The position numbers and the translations under genes are program-made. The notes under the pieces were generated by a model. The model saw only the letters and a list, made by a program, of their open reading frames with translations. It was not told where the DNA came from and did no database searches. Shown here in pieces: positions 25,547 through 36,578 of a stretch of DNA of 64,000 bases. Numbering within the stretch: the first letter of the stretch is position 1; each line of letters begins with the position of its first letter. The DNA is from Lanius collurio (Eukaryota; Chordata; Aves; Passeriformes; Laniidae), in assembly GCA_020086605.1 (NCBI GenBank), contig JACBWW010000003.1, forward strand, positions 57,645,847 to 57,709,846, written 5' to 3'.

Positions 25547-28500
25547 TCTTCACTAATTTAAGAAAATTTTGTGGTTCAAGAATTAAAGACCTAATTAAGC
25601 TGCATCTCAAAACCAACAAAATACCAACACAAGTGATTCCTTTTGACAAAAGAGCCTTTCAGATTGGGTTTTAACCTTTTTTAAGCATCAAATGACAGGT
25701 CTTCTGAGAAACAGCTTGTCTTAAAATCAGTTCAGCAGTGACAACTCTAGCCCTTGAAGAGCATCAATCTGCTTCTCCCCACACAATTAATACCAGCATG
25801 TACAGCAAATAAGAATTATGGCAAGGAACTTGCAACCATTCTAACTGGTAGATGAGCTGTATCACACAATAAACAAGAGATGCAATCAATCAGAAGTCTT
25901 AAAATACAGCATGCAAAATCTGAATAATGGCTGTGGCAGCTTGTAGAATAAGATAGGATGATGAAGAAATTCTGCACAGTGTTTTTAACTGTCTTATGTA
26001 ACCTGTCAGCTGGAAATAGGGAGAAAAAGATGTTTTTCTAGCTTAGGTCTCCAGAGGAATTTTCATGTTAGCCATCTTCCCAAATGCCTGCAGTGAGCAC
26101 CTGGTAAACCATGAGGTAGGCAATCAGAGCAGCCATGTGCTATGTGGTACAGACAGGTATGGTTGGTCAGAATGATTGTGATGAAGCATTGAAAATGCAA
26201 TATTGTCCCAGAACACCGCAAAATGTCTCACAAAACTATATTGGAAGCACTGAAAAAGTATTTAGATCTAAATGGAATTGAGAAGATGAAAAAGTGAATA
26301 AATAATGTATGATTGGCCTTGTGAATGTGTTCCATCAAAGTTATGTGTGACAGCACCGTGGACTAGAGAATGGAGGAAGTGTGGTGTAGAGAACTTTCTC
26401 CAGGGTGTGGCTGGAGCTATGGGACAGCTGTATGGTAATGCTGCAGGAGCACAGGGTGTGGGAGCTCACTCCACCACTTCACAAAATTCAAGTGGAGGAT
26501 GGCAGGGTTGTGGTGGGCAAGTGGTGTAATAAATGCTCAGCCTCAAGCGTTTGCACTACAATATTTTGCTTCTTTTGTTTGAGCTGGGCTTTAGACACTG
26601 CTCTTCAGACCACATTAATATCTTTTTCTCTTCATAGAATATAAAGTTTTTCATTGATGTTTATCTTGCACATCTTAACTCACCATGAGCTGCTAGTATC
26701 AAACCCCCATAAGATGGTTTTCGTACTTTTTAACATTTCTTTTGTTTTGTTTAATGTGACAGATCTGTAAAATTGACTGTTTGTCTAATATGTATTTGAA
26801 TACCTGTACTTATTATCAGAATATTTTTACTTAATTTTTCTAATCTACCAGTGCATATAGTAAAACTATTTTTTGTCTCTTCCTTATTAACTGGATTGCT
26901 TTTTTTCATCAGCACAATTAACATTTGTTTCTTACTTTCCTAAAGGATGCTATGATCTAAAAAGTAAGATATTGTTCTACATTTAACCAAAATACTGGAA
27001 TAAGTCTTGTATTTTTTTGCTCAGAAATGTCTAGTTTACTTACTGTAAGGAAAAGCAGAGTTCAAAGGAAGTATAAGATGGAGAAAAATGATAAATTGGA
27101 GCAAATAACCTGAAGTACATTAAACAATGAATTTTTAAAACTAAAGAATATTACTAGAATATTACTTTGAATACAGATTTTTGATCTATAAAAATTCATA
27201 TACAAATGTAGGAAGTTTATTTAGGAATATTCTCACAGGATTTGCATGACAGAGACATTAACTGACAATTAGAGGTACTGAAATATGATTGAAGGATGAG
27301 AAGGTTGAATTAGGACTCAAAATTATTACAAATTGCAATTACAAATAGTGCTAGAACACAGCACCACGAAACAGAGTAAATCTGGATATGAATCCCAAGT
27401 CACAGTGAAACAGTAATTGGTTTACTATCACATCCCACAGCTAAGTTATTAGGTACTCTTGGCTGAAGGATATCACAGCAATAATTAAAAATAATCAAAT
27501 AGCTTTAATTGTGACTTGTGCAGTAGACTATTAAAATATTCTACCAAAATAAGTCTTATAGAAAGATTCTCTTCACACCTCAGACAATTGTTAAGTTCTA
27601 GAAGGAAAAATGTGGTGGTTTTGATTTGGCCTTTAGTAATACGCAATAGTAGTTTCAAACACAAATTAATTTATAACATATTAGGAAAGCAGAATAAAAG
27701 TTAACTTAAGATCTTTTAAAGAACTGTGATACTAAAACTAGGGAGAAAGTATTAATCTGATTTACTGCATACAAATTAGGGTCAAGCATATCATCGGAAA
27801 TACAGAGCATTGTGAGAACTCACCTTCCTTTGAGTCCCTAAGAGCAACAAAAAAGCTTTCCCTATGCATCAAGATACAAAGCATTCAGCTTTGCAACATG
27901 CTGAGTTTTCTTCACAGGGTTTACTAAGTAGGATTTGTACTCTCCTTACAACCTTGAAGCACAAAAGGGAGAAAGGAGAGCTGTGATTACTTTTATATTC
28001 AATTTTATTCATAGAAGAATGAATTTATCTCTGTATTGGATTTTTGTTCTTTTTTTTTTTTTGCATTTCATTCCAATGATTCTCCTCAGATGTTAAGGAA
28101 TCACTGTATTCTTCTTCTGCTGCCTTTTTTTTTTATCCCTTAAATATTTCACTTCTTATTCAACAAGAAGTGATGACAGTGTAAAACCTGTGAGTTTTTT
28201 TCCTTTTATTTATCAGTTTCAAGCTCTTTGACAATGACCTTCTGCATGGGTTTATTTAATCAATCAGCAGTAGAAAATTTGAAAAATTTAGTTCCCAGGG
28301 AAAAAGAAAACCACCTGGTATAGAACACCCATTTTTTTCTTCAGAAAAAGAGCTTCTATATTTTTGATTCCAAGATGTTTGGAACTAGTACATAACAGAC
28401 TCAAAGCAAGGTCAAACTTTGATACGATGAACTAATTTGTTCAGTGTTAGGCTTTGAATTGTGCTTCAGTTTCATTCTACTCTGTTTCCCACACCTCTTA

Positions 28501-29527
28501 TCTTAGTCTAATTTTTTTTCCCTTTCTTCATTATACAACTGCTTCCTACAGATGTAGTTAAAAGGATTTAAATCAGAACATAATGTCATTGGATTTGGCC
28601 AGTTTGGCTTTCTTGTGGAAATTCTGCAATCCTGGATGCTAGTTGTAATAGTAGGGAATGGAGAAAACACCCTGTGGCATTATCTCTCACCTTTCCCTGA
28701 GACCCCAGGGATGAGGAAGACCTGAAAGGATGGCTGTTTTCTGATGCTTCATATTTTGGAAATCAATATGAAAACCATGCTGTTTCCTCTACAGAGTGAT
28801 CCAACTCAAGGTAGAGTAGAAAGAAAGTAATAGGGAGAGAAATCTGAGGCAGAAATTTCTGTGGTCAATCTATTCTGGGGGGTCTCAAGTGAAGAGAGAG
28901 AGGAGAGGAGTGCACTATCAATGCTGATAACCATTTAAGATTGAGAGATGAAATATCAGTACTGCTTTCTTCACAACCTCACCTAGCCTGACTAGTGAAA
29001 AGACACTTGTGAAACAAGATGTGACTTTAAAAAGTATATTCCGGGGTGCTTTATGGTAAAAACTACCATTCAGATAAACCTCAATAAAACTATCCAGTCT
29101 ATTCTTCAACTCTTATTTGAGTATTTTTTAAATTTTAAGCTGACATAAATCAATTGTATTTTGGTTAAGATAACAGAAATGTTCACTTTTATTTGTACAT
29201 ATATTGTTACCTTTTCAGACAAGAAAATAAGTACTAAAATCCCACCCCTTACATGAGATATGTCAACCCATTTCCGGTAATAGTTATTGGATCAATGAGT
29301 TACGTAATATCAACTGTTATGGAATAAATGTGCTATGAGTAAGCAACCCCCTGAATGGAGCATCCCAGTGGGGATAATGTTGCCTGTGTTTAACAGAGGT
29401 TGCTGTGGAACTCTTGAATGTGCCCCCTTCCCTGAAGGATTGTTTCATGTCCTTGCCTCAAACAAATACTGCACTAACTACACAGAAGTTGGTCTTAAGG
29501 TTGCTGGTCTTCTTTCACAGCACACTA

Positions 29528-30030
29528 AGTCTCCCCTGGGAACAGGCAGAAATTTCCAACAGCAACACAGTTCACATATTATCAAACACTAAAAGTGGGA
29601 CTTTGATGTTCAGGTTTTTAAAAGCTCTCGGAAGTGTTTTTACTCATTATCACCCTAGATGAGTGAGATTTATATTCCCCTTTCAGAAAAATGTTCGAGT
29701 ACATGAAGACTCTCTCTTCCCTACGCTGTTAATTAAAGATGGTAGATTATTTTCTGTGGCTATTTTTTATTTACAGTACATAATTGATTATGTATTCTTG
29801 CGAAATAAGTTTCAAGAGGGAGAAAAAAAAGAGTAAGGTAATTTCTGCAGTTTTACCACACACTTCTGCCCTTGCTGGATATCTGCACATCTATGTTCCA
29901 GCACAGTAGCAGGAAATAATGTGTTTCTTGCAAGTGCCTGTTATTATTAATTTTTATTTGCATCTCAGTGCAGGAAGACTCCTCTGGGAAGAGTTAGAAA
30001 TTTCAAACGGCAATGTGGGCCCACATACTC
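29528..30030. repeat. Diverged direct duplication (two segments about 450 bases apart)
   Basis: The segment at 29528-29578 and the segment at 29976-30028 align over about 52 columns at roughly three quarters identity by eye. The shared landmarks are an AG.CTCC.CTGGGAA block, AGAAATTTC, an AAC.GCAA block and CACATA. Weaker similarity may extend about 20 bases upstream (CA-rich segment before the block). The two copies are on the same strand. They could be two fragments of one unrecognised old repeat family or a decayed local duplication. Confidence 0.5.
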
Positions 30031-30754
30031 CCAACCACAATCTGATCAGCTGGAGGTGAGAACAGCCAGTTTCTCACTGAGAAAAAAACATTTTTCAGAT
30101 TATCTCATATATGATTTCATTTGGGGAAATAAAGGGAGAGTTGAGATGATACAAAAGTTTCTTTGTTTCACAACTTTTATGAAACTTTATCTTAAATGCC
30201 CTGACATCAGTCTTGGACCAGAAACAGTTTCTAAAGAAGCAGCAATCCTTTATGAAGGACAAACTGATCTCAGGCTACACTAAAATAACGTGTCCCAAAC
30301 AGCAAGCAAGTTTTCAAGAAGAAATGGAATTGTGCACTTAGTGAGACAGGATAATTTAGGGACTGAAATTGTTCACAGGCTTAAAGTGTTGAGAACTAAA
30401 TGAAAGAACAAATGTTTTTTACTGGAATGATTTCTGTCTCTAGACTCTACATATTAATTCACCACTTGACTCACCATTTTCTTGTTTGTCCTCCAAGGGC
30501 AGAGCCTATTAACCTGTTGCACATACAAGGAAGGGTGGTTTGGAAAGGACTGCCACAGTGGAGGGCTCTAGATCTGTGTAAGAAAGGGTCTAAAGGCATC
30601 ATCAACTCATGATGGGTAACCAAGTAGGGAAAAAGATGGGTCTAATACTCAAGTATTCTTTAACAAAGCCTTCTAGTATATTTCAGTGGTTCATGACAAG
30701 ACCTTAATCTAAACTGACACTACATAATGAATCAAGAACAGTTTGCAGAAAGCA

Positions 30755-30860
30755 AGTGGTGGCTCAGTGAGTGGAGTGCAGGCCCAGAGCTTAGAGGAAC
30801 AGGGCTTACCCCTTCTGAAATACCCACTGACTCGCACGCTTGGCACAGTCTGTGGTGCTT
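30755..30860 (+). mobile_element. Possible tRNA-like SINE relic
   Basis: TGGCTCAGTGAGTGG at 30760-30774 resembles a polymerase III A box, and GGGCTTACCCC at 30802-30812 sits at about the right distance for a decayed B box. The following sequence (ACTGACTCGCACGCTTGGC) has more CpG than its surroundings. No CR1-like or MIR-like tail is recognisable, so the family is unknown. The match to each box is incomplete, and this may be coincidence. Confidence 0.3.
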
Positions 30861-32386
30861 AAGGAAGTCAGGATAACAGAGAAATTTCACCCTGTCCCTG
30901 AGTGCAAGCAGTATTGTAGATACACTCTTAACACTAGCAAACTACTCTCGCTTCTTTCAACTCATCTGCAGACCAAGATAAGGATATTTTAATTCATTTT
31001 CAAATGCTGGGAATACTAATGAGTTGCGTACACACACACACAGAGTTACTAATTTTTTGCATTTGCTTATTTATTTGCTGAGATCTCTCAGTGAGGACAG
31101 AAGGCAGGGAAATATTGTAGAAAGGACAATAGGCTATTTAGAATTGATCTTGTTAAAAGACATTGTCCCGAATGATTTTGTATCCCTGTAGTCAACATAT
31201 ACTCTTTTTGGGAGTGTGATGTTTCAGAAAGGTAGTTAGGTGATCTTTATCTTTCTCCTGCTCATCTAGTCAAATCACTGCTAGATGTCCAGTTTAAAGC
31301 CTCCTCTCACTTCCTTTCCTAGAGGAGTTCTATTGCTCTCCCAAGGATGAAGCTTAATTTCCCCCATTCCCAAAATTCTGAAGATGAAAGCATGCTTATT
31401 GCCTTAGGAATTGACCTCTCTTGCTTCAGTACTGGGGACAGGATATTTTGCAGCATTCAAAACAGCATCTCTCATTATACCAGATGTAAGTCCCTACTAA
31501 GAAGAGATATCTTTGTGTTTGGCAGAGATGGGTGCCTGGTGTTGTGATCTGCACCAGGGAAGCAGGGGAAGATATGGTTCTTCCACTAAGATGTGCTAAG
31601 ATGCTCACTAAGGTCAGATGCTCTTTTCACCAGAACTCACAAATGGCCTTTTCTGGAAATATCAAAGCAAACTTTTCTGTGAGTTCCTACAGATGATGAA
31701 GAATCTGTCCCTAGTTAATTTAAAAATCTCTTTCCAGATGACAGAGCACTGTTCTGTAATTGTGACTTTCACACTTCTTCGTGTGCTTTGAAAGCCAGCA
31801 TCTATAATCCCGAAGGGTCTCAAAGTGATCTGCAGTCATGGGCAGAGGAGTTTATCTGCCTTTGAAGAACAGCACTGACACAGTCTATAGACTAAAGGCC
31901 CATTATTCTTTGATCTCCAGCTGCTAGAAAAGTTTGCTTACTTTGATAAGGGATCATAGACTTTTCTGATGGGCTTCATAGAGATATAGTTTAAAATGGC
32001 AACAAAGTGCATTGGCAATTAAAGTGCATTAATCTCCCTTGGACTCAGGTGCTGTGTCCTTAATTGAATACTTTTGCTTCATTTTTAATGGACACATTTG
32101 GTATATTTAAAATTATGAAGTCCTAGGTCTATCCTAACACTGAAGGGACACTTCAAGACAAAATAGAAATAAAAAAAGCAAATGTGTTTACATGGAAAAA
32201 AAGGTTTTTGTGGTTAAGTCTTTTATCAGCCAATTTGGAAATAAAATTATGAATTTTCATGAGAATCCAGACTTTTATTTTGTCTTTACAAGTTTAGTTT
32301 GTTTTATTAAGTTTTTTACTGTTGCCTTTTGACTATTAATTTTTTACTTTTGGAATGGCCCAAGTAAGAAAAAAGTTGTGAAAAGC
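30861..32386. other. Unannotated stretch
   Basis: No gene or repeat family is recognised. A short (AC)n microsatellite lies at about 31030-31041. Confidence 0.6.
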
Positions 32387-32447
32387 AAAAAAAAAAAAAA
32401 AAACCCACAAAAAAAAAAACCAACAAAAAAAAAAAAAAAAACAAAAC
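32387..32447. repeat. A-rich low-complexity tract
   Basis: About 60 bases of A broken by short C-containing words (CCCAC, CCAAC, CAAAACCC). It lies about 40 bases from the CR1 fragment that begins at 32489. CR1 elements do not end in poly(A), so the tract is not obviously its tail. Confidence 0.9.
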
Positions 32448-32488
32448 CCGACCCAAACTCTTTCTTTATTACTGATATTGATATTGGA

Positions 32489-32965
32489 GATTGCCCTGAT
32501 CCAGTGCAGGACCTTTCTTTTGGCCTTGTTGGACTTCATTGTGGTTCACATGGTCCCAGTCCTCTGGCCCCACAAAGTACCCCTGGAAGGCATTCCTTCT
32601 CTGAAGCAAATCTACTACTTATCTTCATGTAATCCACAAACTTGATCTCATTATCTATATAATTAATGAAGATGTTAAATACTATTTCTCCCGCTACAGA
32701 CCCCTGAGGGACATCACTTGTTACTGGTTTCCACTTGGACATCAACCCTTTAACACCGGCTCTTTGGATATCATCATCCAATCAACTCCTTATCCTTCAA
32801 ACTGTTCATCCATCAGATCTTTATCTCTCCAACTACAAGGCAAGACGGTTGTAGAGGACTGTATCAAAGGCCTAGCTGAAATCCAGGTAGATGACTGTAG
32901 AAGCTTTTCCCTTGTCTGCTGGTACAGTCACTCCACCATAGAAGGTCTGTAGCTCATTGTTTCAA
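32489..32965 (-). mobile_element. CR1 LINE, ORF2 reverse transcriptase fragment
   Basis: An internal piece of CR1 ORF2 on the minus strand. The minus-strand frame over 32536-32781 keeps the reverse transcriptase signature: KWKPVTSDVPQGSVAGE (family form about W.PVTSGVPQGSVLGP), then FNIFINYIDNEI (family form NIFINDMDSGI). The catalytic F/YADD motif that should follow is degraded to FVDY, with about a dozen bases lost just before it. Upstream parts on the same strand (about 32782-32965) correspond to the CR1 region encoding the 'KAFDTV' and neighbouring segments but are frame-broken. There is no 3' UTR or tail, so both ends are missing. The fragment is dead and old. Confidence 0.9.
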
Positions 32966-35900
32966 TATTTCTTATATCTTTACAGTTGTGTTCATGATCA
33001 ATGTCTTTCACAAGCAGCATCTAGTGGGTGACTATAACAAGCCTGTTTTTGAGAAAGTTATGTTTTACATGCTTCACAGAAAGAAAACAGGTCAAATGAC
33101 CCAACCAAGGCCTGTTATTGGCAGAATTTGGTCATCGGCAGAATGAATTGTCTCCTTCCTTGTATTTCTTATTCATCTCTCATTCTGACAAACTTGTACT
33201 TGGTTTGCAATAAGAACCTGTGAATTTTTCATTCATTCCAAAACTGATCTTTTTTCGTTATCCTCTTTGTACAATTGCTGAAGCAAGACAGCTTTCTCTC
33301 TTATCCATTTATGCATGTTCACATTCTCTTATTCATTTCATTTATCCTATGAAACATGAGTTTAGTTTATCAGGTTTAGTGTCTCTGCCCTTGCTTTCAC
33401 AATCTTGAAAGATGAAGGAGTCACCCAGGTCTCAGGACCAGTCCCCTTTTGCTTTCTTCATTACACATCTGTACACTCTACACTGACTCCTCTGGACATT
33501 GGCTGAGTAATGTGGCAAGACCCCAGTGCACACAAGTGCAGCAGACTGTACTGATCTGCTGTTTGATAATAAGCTACATGGTCATTTTGCAGTAGAACAG
33601 ATTAATATAAATACTTCTAGAAGGAGCTATATCTTATTTGGTGAGAGAATTATGGGAGATAGCTGTATTTGGGCTCAATGCCCAGCCCTGTTGCTCTCAG
33701 AGTAAACATTTTACTATTTTCTGCTTCCAGTCCACAACCAAAATAGGAGAGCCTTGTCTAAAATTAACATAAGAGGCTCTTTCGTCTTAAGAACATTTAG
33801 ATTTGGTATTTCAAGTAAATGTTTTTAAAAAAGCAATTTTGTCTTACAGCAGCAGTGTCTTGGAATCTGGGCTAGATGCCCTTGGCCAGATCCACATGAG
33901 ATCTTCATAAGTGGGAAACTAACTTTATCTCCATTTGTACTTCTTTTCTTTTTACCCCTCTAATTTTAAATTACATTGACTGGAGAACTGCATTTCAAGC
34001 TATGTGACACATCTTCCTGAGGGCTTGTGTGTCTATTAATAGGCAGGGCTCAAACATCTTCCCACATCAAGCCTTGGTGTGGGGACAGAATTGGATGGAT
34101 ATAAAGCAGAAAACCAAAAATTTCATCATCTGTTCATTTTAGATTCTAATGTGTGTTTTTCAAAACCTCCTTCCAAATGACAACAAGTTTTGTTTCCTTA
34201 GAAAACCACGAAGTATCTTGCCATAAGGAGTTCAGAAAGACAGTCTCTGTAAATTCATCTATACTTGCTTTTCAAATTCATTTACCTGAGGAAGAAAAAT
34301 ATGGACTGCATATTTAAAATACTTGATGACCTGACTCTTGTACCAGTGAAAGCAATAGTAAGTACTGTCTTAATTCCTATGGAAGAAGGATCAAGTTCCT
34401 AGATAGCTACAAAAATATTTACCAGGCTGGGAGGACCTTGGTAACACCATCTAAAATAAGGGCTGCAATATAACCTTCAGTTATAACTTCCTGTTCTCAC
34501 ATGTTAATAACTTCCTCATGCATTAATCTTTCTGGCAATTCTCCATGTTTAGTTTCTGCCTGGAGGTGATGTGTATTTGGAACAAACTTATACATTTTTG
34601 GCTAGGCAAGCAGCTGAAATGGCTAAGATTTGTTGCCTGGTCTAGAGGTAACTGTCTTTGAGGCCTAGCACCTTGTCCTGAATGGGAAAAAAATAATTAG
34701 AATTGCCAAAGCTATTAAGTGATTCCAAGATCACTTCTAAGCCAGTGCTGAACTTTCTGGAAGTGATTTACTGCAGTCACATCATATTATTGTGGCTGGT
34801 TTATGTCTGAAGAAAGCTGCCCATTTAGTCTCAGTTAAGTCTCCTTAGGGGTCAAGAAGTGAGTGGGTAATTAATTCTTATTTTCCTCATTCTTTCATGT
34901 GGATGGCTCAAGAAAAGGGGAAGAAGGTACAGATGGCTTCTATGATACCTTCTCTCCTTTACTTAGATAAAATTATGTGCATTTAGGGGAATTAGCCAAA
35001 AATAAACTCGTCCTTCAGTATCAAATAGTGAACATTAAAACAACACAGATCAACCAACCAAAATATTTTGATTACTTTGAAAAGCTAAGAGGCTTCTGTC
35101 CAATTCTGAAAGATTCTGAGCTTCTTCAACAGAAATAAATGAAGCCAACTATATTTTTCTCTTCTTGTTCATTACACATACTACCATGAAACCTCGGAGT
35201 ACACAGCTTTAGAGGTAGAGATACAATGTGTCATTTCCCCTTTCCCTATTTCTTTTTTTCACACAGAAGGTAGGAATTCTGTCTTCAAAAAACTCCTGCC
35301 TTGTGAGGATTTTTGACATTTCAGAAGCACACTATCGCATCTCTGTATACAATAACAATGATGAACTGGAATGCATGGTATTTCCTTGCTTCTGTAGAGG
35401 AACCGAGGCAGGATATTGAATCAGACATTGTGAAGCTGAAAATCTCTCCCTTTACCTCCTCCATATGGTCTAATGTCTCCTATATGTGCAGTGTCCACAA
35501 AAGTGTTTGACATAGAGACTGTGGTAGGAGAGTGTGGAAAGACTGGCGTTATTTTGCTGTTCCATTCTAGTTTCTAACCCATCCAGTTGATAAAAGGAAA
35601 ACAGAGCATTCTTTTTCAGGAAAAAATCATGTCTGCAGTTTGTAGATATGGCAGATAATCCTGGGGCACAGAGAGCCTTGTTCTTACAGGGAAGTGGACA
35701 GGTAAATCTGCACAGATGTGAGTTCTTTCTAAAATGGCAAGATATCAGGCAGCCCTAATCCAAAAGATGTGTGATCCTGCTATCTGAGTGCTATGTTGGA
35801 ACAAATGTAGCCTGCCATTCAGTATGGCTTATTACCAAGGAATCATTACTGTACTAACAGAATTATGCAACTTCTGGTTACTTTAGAGAGGTAGCAGACG

Positions 35901-36182
35901 TCAGCACACATCATACTCTGCTGACATATCCTATATGTGTCCAGTGAAGCAACCACTGAATTTATTTTCTCCATTCATCACCAGAGATGATTTCAACCCA
36001 TAATAGAAGGCCTCCTCTGTGATGCTTTGTCTAGCAAAACTATTCTGATGCAGTCTTGATGAGATTGTGTGAGAAAGGGAATGGCAGATTGTTAACCCAG
36101 TCTCCCTTTCAGGAGAGTAGGTGTTGGGTGTTGAGTAGGTGTCTCACCTGGGACAGCCACCCAGCTGTTGTATGAGGGTATC
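32966..36182. other. Unannotated stretch
   Basis: About 3.2 kb without a recognisable gene or repeat. Frames are at most 65 codons. Confidence 0.6.
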
Positions 36183-36578
36183 AGTCAACAGCTCCATGGC
36201 CAGATGGGGATCAGTGACAAGTGATGCCTCTCTGGGGTCTGTTTAGGGACCAGTACTGCTTACTATCTTCATCAATGACACAGACAGTGGGACTAGGTGC
36301 ACCCTCAGCAAATTTGCAGATGACACCAAACTGAGTGGTACAGTTGACACACCTGAGGGACAGAATGTCATCCATAAGGACGTGGACAAGTTTGAGAGGT
36401 GGGACCATGAGGACCTCATGAGATTCAAACAATGTTCATATTCTGCATTCTCAAAGGTTTTCCAGATCAGGTTGAACAAAACCCTAGGTACCCTGAGTAA
36501 TCTGTTCATAGGTCATAACTTACCCTATCTTGAGCAGAATGTTGAGCTACAGACCTTGTGAAGTGCATTCTGGATGGA
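36183..36578 (+). mobile_element. CR1 LINE, reverse transcriptase fragment with internal deletion
   Basis: The plus-strand translation matches the CR1 reverse transcriptase palm: SVTSDASLGSV, then GPVLLTIFINDTDSG, CTLSKFADDTKLSG, and KFERWDHEDLMRFKQ. The catalytic FADD is intact at 36313-36324, but an in-frame TAG at 36244-36246 interrupts the conserved segment just before GPVLL, so no functional enzyme is encoded. After about 36440 the sequence no longer follows ORF2; from about 36520 the words CTTGAGCAGAATGTTGAGCTAC resemble the CR1 3' UTR ('gagcagg.ggttggactag'). The stretch between is probably a large internal deletion. The terminal tail itself is eroded. Confidence 0.85.

Larger units (their letters stand above)
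20385..29527. other. Unannotated stretch, largely featureless
   Basis: About 9 kb of AT-rich DNA without recognisable genes. It holds the T-rich run at 21545-21597, a (TTTTG)4 tract at 25519-25546, and scattered A and T runs (for example 28050-28062). Frames are all at most about 105 codons and unrecognised. Confidence 0.6.
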
